Source of the DNA: Nitrospirota bacterium
Lineage (GTDB): Bacteria; Nitrospirota; Nitrospiria; Nitrospirales; Nitrospiraceae
Assembly: GCA_016219645.1 (NCBI GenBank)
Contig: JACRLR010000034.1
Coordinates: 62,001 to 126,000, forward strand
Length of the DNA stretch: 64,000 nt
Direction: 5' to 3'
Shown here: in pieces, positions 37,180 to 46,423 of the stretch
Numbering within the stretch: the stretch's first letter is position 1
Layout: every line of letters begins with the position of its first letter
The notes under the pieces: model-generated
Database searches by the model: none
What the model was told of the DNA's origin: nothing
What the model saw: the letters and a program-made list of their open reading frames with translations, nothing else
Translations under genes and position numbers: made by a program

Positions 37180-38529
37180 ATGCAGACCACACCACGCTTG
37201 ATCCCGCTGCCGCTCTACACACAAGTGCTCATCGCCGTGGCCTGTGGCGCGCTGCTTGGAGTGGTCTTCGGTCAAGAACCCTATCTGGGCGGCCTGCGCA
37301 ACGAGGATCTGGGATGGCTTGGCCTGCTGCTTGTCACGCTGCTCAAGACCCTCGCCATCCCACTCATCTTCTTTGCGATCCTGGATGCGCTCATCCGCAC
37401 CAGTCTCCCGCTGCGTCAGGGGACCAAGCTGCTCCTCATCTGCCTCATCAACGTTTCCGTGGCCATGACGATCGGTCTCGTGATCATGAATACCTGGCAG
37501 CCGGGGCTTGCGTGGTTGGGCCACGTCGACGAATTGCTGAACGTCGTGCCAATCACCAAGCCATCGGCGGGCGCCTCAGCGACAGTGCAGACTGGAACAC
37601 AGAGTCCGATCGAATACCTGGCGTCCTATATTCCCCGCACCATCATGGCGCCATTTTCAACCGGCAACATCATTGGAGTCGTCCTCCTTGCCCTCTGCAT
37701 CGGCGCCACGCTTCGCCGCTTGCATGGCAATGCGGAGCAAGGTCACGGAGTCATTCATTCTCTGGTGCGGGTTATTGAGCACGTGTATTCGTGGCTTGTG
37801 CAGATACTCGGATGGATCATCCTCGCAGTACCGCTCGCCGTCTTCGGCGTCGTTGCTCAGGTTGTCGGCAAAGCGGGCATCGGTGTCTTCGCCGTCCTCT
37901 GGATTTTCCTTGTCGCCATGCTCGTCGGGCTCCTCATCCACGCGCTTGGCTACTATCCGCTCGTTGCCTGGCTGGTCGGGAAGAAGTCACCGAAGATTTA
38001 TCTGGGACAAGGGGCCGACGCAATCATGACCGGCGTGTCGTGCAACAGCAGTCTCGCCGCCGTGCCTGTCACCCTCCGGTGCCTCGATCGCATGCAGGTC
38101 TCGCCTCAGTCGGCGCGTCTCGCCGCCTGTGTTGGCACGAACCTCAACAACGACGGCATCACCCTCTATGAAGCGATGGCTGCGCTCTTTCTCGCGCAAG
38201 CGCTGGGCTTTGACCTATCGATGGGCAGTCAGGTGCTGATCGTCGCTGCGTCGATGATTGCGGGGGCCGGCGTGGCCGGCATTCCGGAAGCCGGAATGAT
38301 CGTCTTGCCGCTCGTCCTCTCGGCTGCCGGCTTGCCGCCTCATGTGATCGGTGCGGCCATTCCACTGATCATGACGGTGGATTGGATCATCGCCCGAGCC
38401 CGTTCTGGCGTGAACGTCCTGAGCGACATGCTGGTCGCTATCCTCCTCGATGTCGGGCGTGTCACAGCTGCGGCTGAAACAATCGCGCTTCAGCCCCAAT
38501 CTGAAGCCGCGAATTCCACAGAGCCCTAG
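37180..38529 (+). CDS. dicarboxylate/amino acid:cation symporter (DAACS)
   Basis: From ATG 37180 the product is 449 residues with eight or more hydrophobic segments and two re-entrant loops, as in GltP/DctA carriers. Family landmarks are the Ser-rich TGVSCNSSLAAVPVTLRC stretch, CVGTNLNNDGITLYEAM (the substrate and sodium region, usually PxGATxNMDGT) and AGVAGIPEAGMIVLPLVL. It would import C4-dicarboxylates or acidic amino acids with sodium or protons. The frame opens further upstream to 37015, but that part runs through repeat DNA. The ribosome site is weak. Confidence 0.88.
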   Translation: MQTTPRLIPLPLYTQVLIAVACGALLGVVFGQEPYLGGLRNEDLGWLGLLLVTLLKTLAIPLIFFAILDALIRTSLPLRQGTKLLLICLINVSVAMTIGLVIMNTWQPGLAWLGHVDELLNVVPITKPSAGASATVQTGTQSPIEYLASYIPRTIMAPFSTGNIIGVVLLALCIGATLRRLHGNAEQGHGVIHSLVRVIEHVYSWLVQILGWIILAVPLAVFGVVAQVVGKAGIGVFAVLWIFLVAMLVGLLIHALGYYPLVAWLVGKKSPKIYLGQGADAIMTGVSCNSSLAAVPVTLRCLDRMQVSPQSARLAACVGTNLNNDGITLYEAMAALFLAQALGFDLSMGSQVLIVAASMIAGAGVAGIPEAGMIVLPLVLSAAGLPPHVIGAAIPLIMTVDWIIARARSGVNVLSDMLVAILLDVGRVTAAAETIALQPQSEAANSTEP

Positions 38530-38558
38530 CCCGCATTATGTAGGTCCATAAGGCACCT
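38529..38558 (+). repeat. REP-arm piece fused to an 18-bp gene-start copy
   Basis: GCCCGCATTAT (38529-38539) equals part of the arm of the palindromic element at 44097. The next 18 bases (38541-38558) equal 40189-40206, the start-codon region of the 44-residue gene. The rest of 38559-38770 shows nothing recognisable. Confidence 0.45.
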
Positions 38559-38770
38559 TGTAGCACCGCCCTACGGAGTTTTCACGTACCGAATCCAGGA
38601 ATTACGAGTTTCAGGTTCTGGCAACCAGAAGATGCGACCGCCTGTACATATAGAGTTTTTGTAGCCCATGTGTTATGGATTTACGATTTGGAACGGCAGG
38701 TCCTTCCCTGCAGCGTCCGCGGAAGAGACCCATGGCCGCATGTCATTATTTGAATCGACAAGAAGTTCAA

Positions 38771-39910
38771 ATGGAAATAGCGGTCATCGAGGTTCATGGA
38801 ACTTCGGACCTGAAACAATGGGTAGAGTTGCCCAACGCATTATACCGGGGTGACGTCAATTACATCCCTCAGATCCTTCGTGAGGAGCTGGCTTTTTTTT
38901 CGCCCGCGAAGAACCCGTCGTTTAAAATTTCCAAGACCAAGCTGCTTCTGGCCCGAAGCGGTGAACGCGTGGTGGGGCGCGTATACGGCACCATTCACTC
39001 GTTGGAAACCCGCAAGCTGGGATACATGCGAGGGCGCTTCGGGTGGTTTGAGAGCGTGGCGGACCCTGATGTCGCTGCTGCCCTCATGGGGTACCTGGAA
39101 AAATGGTTTATCGCTGAGGGCTGCCGGGAGATGACCGGTCCCCACGGTTTCAGTGACTTAGACCCGGAAGGCATGTTGGTCGAAGGGTTCGATGCGCTGC
39201 CCACCATCGCCGGCAGCTACAACAAGCCCTTTTATCCGGCGATGATCGAAGCGCTCGGATTCCAAAAGGATGTCGATTATATCGAAACGCGCCTCGAATT
39301 TCCGCAGGAGATGCCGCCGCTGTTCCAGATGTTCGCAAAAAAAGTCATGCCGGCGGCAGAAGCGGAGGGCTACCGGCTGTTGGAAGGCCTGACCAAGAAA
39401 GGAGTGAAGGAATACAGCGGGCAGTTCTGGAATCTGCTGGAGGCCTCTTTCGAGCACCTCTACGGGGTGACGCCACTCACCGATGACCAAAAAGCCTTCT
39501 ACGAAAAGAAATATTTCGGGTTCATCGACCCGCGTTTTATGCAGCTGGTCGTGGATGGCTCTGGACACCTCCAGGGATTTTTCCTGGGCTTGCCGTCGCT
39601 CAGCCGTTCGTTTCAACGTATAGGGGGCCGGCTGTACCCCTTCGGTTTCTTCCATATCCTGCGGGGTTTCAAGCGCTTTGACACCGTCGATTTTTATTTT
39701 GCGGGTGTCCATCCTCAAGCCGATACTAGGAAAATCCTTCCCATGATGGCCCTGGGTATGTGGCGGGCGTTGAAGTCAGCCAATGTCCGGTATCTTGAAA
39801 CCAACCGCGAACTCGAAACCAACACGACGGTCGTCAACATCTGGTCCCGCTTTGCGGTGGTCAACCGGCGCCGCACGCGGGTTTTCCGCAAAAGTCTGAA
39901 AGGTGCCTGA
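38771..39910 (+). CDS. GNAT-superfamily-like protein
   Basis: From ATG 38771 the product is 379 residues (the frame opens earlier at 38675). It begins MEIAVIEVHGTSDLKQWVEL. An N-terminal acyltransferase-like half (LLLARSGERVVGRVYGTI, GPHGFSDLDPEGMLVEGF) is followed by a second half ending with FAVVNRRRTRVFRK. The pattern is that of large uncharacterised N-acetyltransferase-like proteins widespread in bacteria. Cytosolic, with no obvious operon partner. The substrate cannot be told. Confidence 0.65.
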   Translation: MEIAVIEVHGTSDLKQWVELPNALYRGDVNYIPQILREELAFFSPAKNPSFKISKTKLLLARSGERVVGRVYGTIHSLETRKLGYMRGRFGWFESVADPDVAAALMGYLEKWFIAEGCREMTGPHGFSDLDPEGMLVEGFDALPTIAGSYNKPFYPAMIEALGFQKDVDYIETRLEFPQEMPPLFQMFAKKVMPAAEAEGYRLLEGLTKKGVKEYSGQFWNLLEASFEHLYGVTPLTDDQKAFYEKKYFGFIDPRFMQLVVDGSGHLQGFFLGLPSLSRSFQRIGGRLYPFGFFHILRGFKRFDTVDFYFAGVHPQADTRKILPMMALGMWRALKSANVRYLETNRELETNTTVVNIWSRFAVVNRRRTRVFRKSLKGA

Positions 39911-40062
39911 ACCGAGCATAAGGGGTCCGAGTACCTGGACGGAACAAACGAGGACATTCTGACTTGCTGGGGCGGCTGCTCACTCACGCGTCGAGAAATT
40001 CTTAATTAGTTCGTATAGTCCGTATTAATCCCTGACGGCGATGTCGTGAGGGTCGGCATGTG

Positions 40063-40197
40063 CTACACGACCAGTAGATAAAAGATCAACACCACGACGA
40101 GCCCGAAGACGGCGGCTAACACGACCCACTTAAAGGAGGTCTTGACTTCGGTGTCCATGTCCTGTCGAAGTTTCTCGACCTTTTCAAATAGGTCCAT
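40063..40197 (-). CDS. 44-residue single-span membrane protein
   Basis: A gene too short for routine calling. AGGAGG lies 7 bases before ATG 40197 and the stop is TAG at 40063. It encodes a charged amphipathic helix (MDLFEKVEKLRQDMDTEV) and a membrane span (WVVLAAVFGLVVVLIFYLL). The strong ribosome site and clean topology argue for a real gene. The start region has an 18-bp duplicate at 38541-38558. Function unknown. Confidence 0.7.
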   Translation of the reverse strand: MDLFEKVEKLRQDMDTEVKTSFKWVVLAAVFGLVVVLIFYLLVV

Positions 40198-40415
40198 AAG
40201 GCACCTCCTGGCCTGACGGTACGGAAGCCGGGCTCCCTCCAGCTCCCTAAACCACCAGCTCCGTTCTCAACGGTAGTGCATTGGCAAAGCTCGTGAACTT
40301 ACCCTGTCGGTGCTCTGTTATATGTATCTCAACCGGGCTTTCAATTTCATCCGTCACCGCCATCGCGTACTTCACGATCTGAACGAATCGGGCAAGAGGG
40401 TCCGATCGTGCGTGC

Positions 40416-41099
40416 CTATCGCCGCAGGAAGGCGATCCACCGCCACAGGTTAAGCAGACTTGCCAGAGAGGCTGCCACATAGGTCAGAGCTGCCGCGATG
40501 AGGATGCGGCGGGCCCCCTGCATGTCGTCGGACGACAGGTAATTGCCTTGCTGGAGCACCGGAAGGGCGCGTCTGAAACTGGCGTCCCACTCGACTGGAA
40601 GCGTGATGAGGTGCACGAGTGTGGCGATCCCCATCGTAGCCATTCCGGTGATCAGCACAAAGAGCCCTGCCGTAGGGGTCCGAGCTAACGCTGTCGCGAT
40701 CGGAATTCCCATCATTACCACCGCCCCAAGTTTCTCCGCCCCCTGCGCAACCCGTACGAGCCTTGTGCGGTTCGCGAGCGGCTGGTAGCCCATATGGTCC
40801 TGTATCGCATGGCCGACCTCGTGGACGGCAATTGTGACAGCCGTGAGCGATTTTCCACTGAAGTGATCTGGCATCAGGCGAACAGTTTTGGTCTCAGGAT
40901 CGTAATGGTCCCCCTTCTCGGTCATGTCTACCGTGATGTGCGCCATATCGAGTCGGTTGAGCAGGTGTCGTGCTAATTCTCCTCCTGTGCCCGGATAGTC
41001 GGGACGGGGCCCACTATATTGGGCAAAGACTCGCCTGGTCCAGAGTTGCGGTGCGAATATGACAATACCGACAATGACCGCCAGCAGGGCTACAAGCAT
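40416..41099 (-). CDS. YugP-like zinc metallopeptidase
   Basis: From ATG 41099 the product is 227 residues; the open frame to 41246 gives an unlikely N-terminus. An N-terminal span (MLVALLAVIVGIVIFAPQLW) is followed by an ECM-like domain with HEVGH at the active site (IAVHEVGHAIQD, about residue 97) and three further spans. This matches the YugP/neutral zinc metallopeptidase family of inner-membrane proteases (Pfam Zn_peptidase_2). The substrate is unknown. The stop lies close to the basic end FLRR. Confidence 0.82.
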   Translation of the reverse strand: MLVALLAVIVGIVIFAPQLWTRRVFAQYSGPRPDYPGTGGELARHLLNRLDMAHITVDMTEKGDHYDPETKTVRLMPDHFSGKSLTAVTIAVHEVGHAIQDHMGYQPLANRTRLVRVAQGAEKLGAVVMMGIPIATALARTPTAGLFVLITGMATMGIATLVHLITLPVEWDASFRRALPVLQQGNYLSSDDMQGARRILIAAALTYVAASLASLLNLWRWIAFLRR

Positions 41100-41244
41100 C
41101 GTTTTCCCCGAAAACCTTCGACCGACACGATTGTGGGATTCTACTCCTCCGTCCTCCACGTTAACACAATGGATGAATACGCTGTCAGAGCAGTGTCTCT
41201 CGGCTGCACTTGACCGGGTGGCGTTCCTGGAATAGAGTGCTTGC

Positions 41245-41637
41245 ATGCGAACGATATCTGCGGCGGCACTCTTCTTCCTGTTGCTGACCCCCCTGGCCTG
41301 GGCAGGAGAGACAGCGCCTTTCGATCCCGAGCAGCCGTTTCAACAGGGTTTCTCGACGAGTGTGCTCCGCTCACTTCTCAACGGGGCACTTGATGTGTTT
41401 GAGGACCACTTGGAAATTACGGGCAACATCATCCCGGATGAGGTGAAGGGCGATCGCCGCGGGAATCTGCGGTTGAAATTCTATCCCGAGGGCAAATCGA
41501 AATCAGACCAGCATCACCAGGCTGAAGGGTGGTTCAGACTTGATCCAGACCGTGCTCTGCAGGAATTCCACTTCCGCTTTCAGAGTCCTGAGGAGCCGGC
41601 CAAGAATTTTTCTCGGCACAATAGCGACGTGTTGTAA
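41245..41637 (+). CDS. secreted protein of unknown function
   Basis: A 130-residue protein with a clear signal peptide (MRTISAAALFFLLLTPLAWA, cleavage about residue 20). The mature part has polar, charged strands (GNLRLKFYPEGKSKSDQ) and no cysteines. It is divergent to the YugP-like gene, so the 145 bases between them probably hold both promoters. No family recognised. Confidence 0.65.
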   Translation: MRTISAAALFFLLLTPLAWAGETAPFDPEQPFQQGFSTSVLRSLLNGALDVFEDHLEITGNIIPDEVKGDRRGNLRLKFYPEGKSKSDQHHQAEGWFRLDPDRALQEFHFRFQSPEEPAKNFSRHNSDVL

Positions 41638-41829
41638 CCCCGTTTGCCTGCCTGGCAATAGGGCCCCTCTGGTCGGCCGCCTATACCCACCGCACTGTTC
41701 GGAGGTCTAAGCCGCGACCTTCTTACCTTGACACCTCCCCGCGGGTGGCATGAGAATCTCACACCGAAACCGATTGAGGCTCCAACTGGTTAGCACGCGC
41801 GCAGTAGAGGCTTAGAAACGGAGGCGCAC

Positions 41830-42168
41830 ATGCGTACGAAGATAATTATCAGTTGCCTGTTTGTGGCACTTACGACCGGCGTTGCCGCTGCCGCCCCCTA
41901 CTGTGCCGTCTTCGCTTGGGGGAAATCGTGTGACTTCGTAAACTTAGAGGAATGTCTTCGCGCGGCCGGGAATGAGGGTGGATGTGAAGCGAATCCAAAA
42001 GCAGACGAGGCTCCTGCGGGCACAGCCCCATTTTGCCTTGTTACTCCCTATAGCAAAAAATGTATCTATGGTGATGCTCCAACATGCCGGATGGCTGCAT
42101 CGATGGAGCGTTCAGTATTCATACAAAATGGTGAACCTGGTGTCTGTGTGGAAAATCCCAATCGTTAA
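41830..42168 (+). CDS. small secreted Cys-rich protein (DUF3551-like)
   Basis: A 112-residue protein with GGAGGCG before ATG and a signal peptide (MRTKIIISCLFVALTTGVAA). The mature part is two similar halves: APYCAVFAWGKSCDFVNLEE-CL and APFCLVTPYSKKCIYGDAPT-C, each with paired cysteines, as in DUF3551. It is probably periplasmic with disulfides. Function unknown. Confidence 0.65.
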   Translation: MRTKIIISCLFVALTTGVAAAAPYCAVFAWGKSCDFVNLEECLRAAGNEGGCEANPKADEAPAGTAPFCLVTPYSKKCIYGDAPTCRMAASMERSVFIQNGEPGVCVENPNR

Positions 42169-42209
42169 TCAAATAAGTGGCTGAACATCGCCCTGGCTGA
42201 CGAACGGAT

Positions 42210-43037
42210 ATGAAGCTTCTCGAGAGATGATGGCGGTGGTTTTGGCAGCAAAGTTGGCTGAACAAGGTCGCCATCATAGGCCTCCTTGCCGCCGCAGTAC
42301 CGTTTTTCCTCCCTACAGTTGTGTCCTGGTTCAAGCCCACGCTTGTCAAGGTCGGGGTAGCCTTCTATGTCTATGAGCGGGCCTATCTGCCCGAGGAGAA
42401 TGCCAGGTCATTTTTTTATGAAACACGGAACTTGGTGTCCAATTGCCGTCTCCGGCGAATTGAACAACCATGGCCGGACGGTCGTGCCAAGCCTCCTCGG
42501 CCGCAGTCCTGGGTCTTGGGCAAGTTTCTCCTTGAAAATGTGTCGGACGAGAGCATTACGAACCTCCGTGTCGCCATTCGGACTCCTGTCCTGCGCCCCA
42601 CCACGGAACTATTGACGACGCCAAATGTAGAGGCCACAGGGAGGTTGGAACCGGCTTCTCCTGACGCCCCGTCCACCTACATGCTTTCGATTACGGCTAT
42701 CCCGCCGAATACCTCAGCGGTGTTCAGCTTAAAAACTCCGATCGACGGGAATTTGCGTCAATTCCTCTATGGAGACCGCCGGTCGGTGACCGTCCAGGTT
42801 CCATTTCTATCGGCGGACCAGTTCCAGTCCTATCCACCGATCGTTTCTCGTACGAACGCTATGAACATGTTGAACCGCGAGAATGTCCTGCGAATCGGTG
42901 ATGAAACGTTCGCAGGTGAAGCGATCGGATTTACGATGTCGGACCCCGATGAGCCGGACCGTCGCGATGATAACACGGCGTATCTCATTCTCCCGAAGGC
43001 GCTTGTATGCCCGGAAGGGACTGCGGGCGTCTGGTAG
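42210..43037 (+). pseudogene. membrane-anchored protein gene with in-frame TGA
   Basis: ATG 42210 opens MKLLER, then TGA at 42228 interrupts. The same frame continues WRWFWQQSWLNKVAIIGLLA and a hydrophobic span (AAAVPFFLPTVVSW) into an uninterrupted 238-codon frame (annotatable from GTG 42321) to TAG 43035. The signal-anchor only makes sense if the TGA is read through or is a recent mutation. The soluble part is beta-rich, with no family recognised. If translated from GTG 42321, the protein would lose its membrane span. Confidence 0.6.
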
Positions 43038-43707
43038 GAATCGACCACGACGATGTACGAGACTTGAGCGGTGGAGGTCGAGTCGAGCATGGTCTGGGTA
43101 GTACCGTCATGGATAACGGCAAGGCGAAGCCATCGTCTCCAGGAAGCAGGAGATCGCCTTGTTAGATGCGTAATTTCGGAGTTCAAGGAATGTGTAATAC
43201 TCAAAAAATAACCCTTAGCTGTGGATAACTACTGCGATCTAGGGTTGCCCCCTTGCTGTCGTAGCAGGGGCATGTTCGACGGGCTATCGAAAATGCAAGA
43301 GTCAATAGGAATTGTTGCGTATTCGTCGAGATGATAGATGTGACCCCAACATATAGTGGGTCGCGTCAGGAGGCCCCAATGCCTAAAATATAGGCACTGT
43401 GCTCTCTGGTAGGCTTTTTCAGTCTGTTTAGCAATTAGACGCGAGCTTATTCACAGGATTATCCACAGAAGATGGGGACGAAGGTATCAGCTGCCGGATG
43501 TGCTCATCAGGAATTTGGATCGCTCTTGCTCCTCCATCACCAGCCCTCCTAGAATGCGTCTCCTTACAAAGTCCCTCTGTTCAGCCCCATAGAGTGTAAG
43601 GCGATTTCGCAGGGGATGTCTGTTCGCAGTGCGAGATCGAATTCTAGAGGAGTTGAAGGGAGGAAGTGTTGTCAGCCGAGAGCAAACCAGCAGACTCATC
43701 TCCCATG
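43038..43707. other. gene-free region with three DnaA-box-like sites
   Basis: About 670 bases without a convincing gene. TGTGGATAA at 43220-43228 (reverse of TTATCCACA), TTATTCACA at 43447-43455 and TTATCCACA at 43459-43467 match or nearly match the DnaA box. An A-rich run (TCAAAAAATAA) lies next to the first. Such clustering may mark a replication or DnaA-controlled site, though no dnaA or dnaN gene is near. Confidence 0.45.
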
Positions 43708-44097
43708 TGGCGAATGTTATGGCTATGCTGGCTGCTCCTTATTGTCCTTGTCAGCACCTATCCCTGCGCCGCATTTCATACCCACCCCCATTGGGAGAAG
43801 GTGATCTGGGTGCCGTTTCAGGGTGTGTGGCGCTCGGTCAATTTGCTGACTGACGCGGTGAAAAACGTCCTGCTGTACGTGCCATTTGGGTTCTTCTATG
43901 GTCAGGCGCGGCCACGTTTACGCAAGAGGGTGGTTATGACGGTTGCCTTGCTCACCGCGATCTTGTCGGTCAGCTGTGAATTGTTTCAGGTCTTCTGTCA
44001 TGGTCGACATCCAACGATGACGGATGTCTCAACGAATCTGATGGGGGGAGTGCTGGGAGTTGTTATCGCGTTACGGTATAGAGCAGGGAAGCGCTAG
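43708..44097 (+). CDS. VanZ-family membrane protein
   Basis: From ATG 43708 the product is 129 residues with three to four spans. Landmarks include WLLLIVLVSTYP, then NLLTDAVKNVLLYVPFGFFY, and SCELFQVFCHGRHPTMTDVS-TNLMGG, whose E...F-x-x-x-R...D-x-x-x-N-x-x-G pattern is that of VanZ-like proteins. VanZ gives low-level teicoplanin resistance in enterococci; most relatives have no known role. Upstream frames to TTG 43666 are possible. Its TAG overlaps the palindromic element that follows. Confidence 0.82.
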   Translation, partial: WRMLWLCWLLLIVLVSTYPCAAFHTHPHWEKVIWVPFQGVWRSVNLLTDAVKNVLLYVPFGFFYGQARPRLRKRVVMTVALLTAILSVSCELFQVFCHGRHPTMTDVSTNLMGGVLGVVIALRYRAGKR

Positions 44098-44286
44098 CCC
44101 GCATTATTCATGAAGGTTCGCCGTGGAATCGCTGAGCCGCGTCGCGAGAACGGCGCGCGGAGCCCTGAGGACCTGAGGCGTACTCATGCAGTACGTTGAG
44201 GGTCCGAGGGGCAAGCCCGCCGGCCGGAGGCTCATCGCAGCAGCGGATCGGCGATTGCAACAGACGTGTTCATGAATAATGCGGGC
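44097..44286. repeat. 190-bp palindromic element (MITE/REP-like)
   Basis: Perfect 18-bp inverted ends, GCCCGCATTATTCATGAA (44097-44114) and its complement (44269-44286), enclose about 155 bp. The interior is related to the 130-bp chromosomal repeat family (GTACT...AGTACGTTGAGG core). The layout suggests a transposable non-autonomous element inserted at the VanZ stop codon. Confidence 0.75.
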
Positions 44287-44306
44287 GAGGGATCATTGGG
44301 TGTGGA

Positions 44307-45089
44307 ATGTCCGCGACCTGGAAATGGGTCATCAAATCCCTTCCGATCCTGGGATTTGCCTTGCTCATGTTGGCTTCAACCGTAACCCCTCGGGAAGCCG
44401 GGTCCAATGTAGAAGCCTGGTTCATATATTTCGGCATGGAGCGTGTTCCCCCATGGGCCAAAGATAAGTCCATAGATACATGGGTGTTTTGGATGGCGTT
44501 TGTCGGTGCTGCGGTATGGGGTGCTCGCCTGTATACGCGATCGAATATCGTAGAAGGAAAGTTGTCCGTTCTGATTCGCGAAGATGAACCCTGGGTGCAG
44601 CTGGATCCAGGGTTAGATCGGTGGCAGGCAGCGCAAAGTGGTGGATCCTGGTACAGGTATCGCATCGCCTTGGTCAACAGCGGTGATTCTACCCTGAGGA
44701 ACGTGCGGGTGAAACTGGCTTCGTTGGAGAAGAAGCCTCAGAATTTCCATGCGATTGGCAGCCATCTTCAACTGCGGCACGACCGGGCCGGAACCACGAA
44801 CTTCAATGTGTATCCCACGAAAGACCCGCAAGGTAGGGATGCCATGTTTGTCGATGTCTTCAGCTTCTGTGTTGGCCCTACGGGCTGTTCATTCTTACGC
44901 GTGACTTCGCTGCCAGGCGATGCCAATCCCTACATTCCCGTAGACCGGTATGATGTGAAGATCGTGGCGACCAGTGAAAGCGGCGAAATGGCGATCGCTG
45001 ACGTAGCCTTCATCCCGCACCCTGGTCAAATGCCGGACTTCCGATTACGCAACATGCAGTCATTCCCCGGACGAAGAGGGTCTTATTGA
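44307..45089 (+). CDS. membrane protein of unknown function
   Basis: A 260-residue protein. Two N-terminal spans (about 8-27 and 54-72, WVFWMAFVGAAVWGARLY) are followed by a soluble domain of about 180 residues with SGDSTLRNVRVKLASLEKK. The soluble part looks like an immunoglobulin-like fold by strand pattern, but this is weak. Similar in layout to 19196-20044. No family recognised. Confidence 0.6.
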   Translation: MSATWKWVIKSLPILGFALLMLASTVTPREAGSNVEAWFIYFGMERVPPWAKDKSIDTWVFWMAFVGAAVWGARLYTRSNIVEGKLSVLIREDEPWVQLDPGLDRWQAAQSGGSWYRYRIALVNSGDSTLRNVRVKLASLEKKPQNFHAIGSHLQLRHDRAGTTNFNVYPTKDPQGRDAMFVDVFSFCVGPTGCSFLRVTSLPGDANPYIPVDRYDVKIVATSESGEMAIADVAFIPHPGQMPDFRLRNMQSFPGRRGSY

Positions 45090-45178
45090 GCGTAGGTCTT
45101 CTCTCTTTTCTAACCCTCTCCGTATAGGCGTCATATCGTCGAATATGTGAACTCTACCGATAGGAGGAAGCGTTCTCA

Positions 45179-46423
45179 TTGAGGAACCGGAGCATTCCCG
45201 CAGCTTGCGACAGTGAGAGACCTGACGATCGCGGAGACTACCTCGTGGATTCTCATTTCGAACGAGACTCGGTTGATAGTGGACAGGTTCGAGACCGTGC
45301 GAATATCGTGCGCGTCACCTCCATGGCCCTTCTGCTTTCACTGATCCTCTCGTGGCGCGCCTATATCCCAAACCTGAGAATTTTTGACATGTCCCCGGTG
45401 ATCGAACTCCTGGGGGCCACTCCAGTCTGGGCCGACTGGGCTCTGCTGATACTCAACATAGGATGTGTAAGTTGGCTCCTCATAAAGCCGTTGCAGCCTG
45501 TGCCGGCTTTTGGCCTGTTCGCATGCACGGTGTTTTGGGTACTACAAGATCTGCTGCGCTTCCAACCCTACACCTATATGTATGTGTTTACGATCCTGTT
45601 GGCGGTATTTTTCACAGCCCACGCCATCAATGCTCTGAAGATCATGGTAGCCAGCGTCTATGTGTGGGCAGGGGTCCACAAGATCAACGCGACGTTCTTT
45701 TTGGACCTGTTTCCCGGGCTTATCGAGCCATTCTACAAATTTCCCAAAGAACCATCTCTGCTTGCGGCTCTGATCGCTCTCGCCATTTTTACCGTGCCCC
45801 TCTTTGAGGCGGGGATTGGGCTGTTGCTGTTGTTTTTCCCTCGCCAAAGACGGCTCACGATACTCATGGCCTTCATCATGCTTGTCGTGGTGCTCATCTG
45901 TCTCGGCTTGGATGGCGAGACCTGGAACCTGATCGTCTGGCCATGGAACATCTATCTCTTCCTGCTCGTATTCGCGCTGTTGGCCAAATCTGCTTCTGTC
46001 GATAATAAGGTACGGTTCGGGTTCGATACAGCGACGGTTGCCACGATCGTCCTATTTTCTATTGCCCCCGCGCTGGCCCTTTTCGGCTGGGGGCATTCCT
46101 ATCCCTCGTTCAAGCTCTATTCCGGGAACACCAAAAGAGCTGAAGTTATTTTCTCGGAGCATGAGACGTTGACAGGCCTGCCGAACAACCTCGGACAATT
46201 GGTCGGTCGCGCACGGAGACTACCATTGGTCGACTGGACGGCCCATGAGTTTGAGCTTGTCGTCTATCCGGAGACATATGTATTCCGGAGGGGGGCGAAG
46301 GGATTGTGCCCCTACTTGAGCGATGGGCAACACGCATTATTGCGTATTTATGACCAACCGGTTTTTAATCGGATCGACCAGACCTATCAGGACTTTCCAT
46401 TGTGTGCGGCAGAATCGAACTAG
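45179..46423 (+). CDS. polytopic membrane protein (HTTM-like)
   Basis: A 414-residue protein, TTG start with AGGAGGAAGC upstream. About eight hydrophobic segments are followed by a soluble C-terminal tail of about 100 residues. The stretch MVASVYVWAGVHKINATFF, with a membrane-embedded His-Lys, resembles HTTM/vitamin K carboxylase-like and DoxX-like membrane proteins. No enzymatic motif is certain. Possible substrate and partners are unknown. Confidence 0.6.
   Translation: MRNRSIPAACDSERPDDRGDYLVDSHFERDSVDSGQVRDRANIVRVTSMALLLSLILSWRAYIPNLRIFDMSPVIELLGATPVWADWALLILNIGCVSWLLIKPLQPVPAFGLFACTVFWVLQDLLRFQPYTYMYVFTILLAVFFTAHAINALKIMVASVYVWAGVHKINATFFLDLFPGLIEPFYKFPKEPSLLAALIALAIFTVPLFEAGIGLLLLFFPRQRRLTILMAFIMLVVVLICLGLDGETWNLIVWPWNIYLFLLVFALLAKSASVDNKVRFGFDTATVATIVLFSIAPALALFGWGHSYPSFKLYSGNTKRAEVIFSEHETLTGLPNNLGQLVGRARRLPLVDWTAHEFELVVYPETYVFRRGAKGLCPYLSDGQHALLRIYDQPVFNRIDQTYQDFPLCAAESN

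Noticed and set aside
40247..40375. Possible 42-residue minus-strand gene after the YugP-like gene (about VKYAMAVTDEIESPVEIH)
   Set aside because: The sequence looks somewhat protein-like, but there is no clear ribosome site and only a GTG start; not enough to call.
43487..43699. 70-codon minus-strand frame near the DnaA-box-like sites
   Set aside because: No ribosome site and no protein-like pattern, and it overlaps the upstream region of the VanZ gene.
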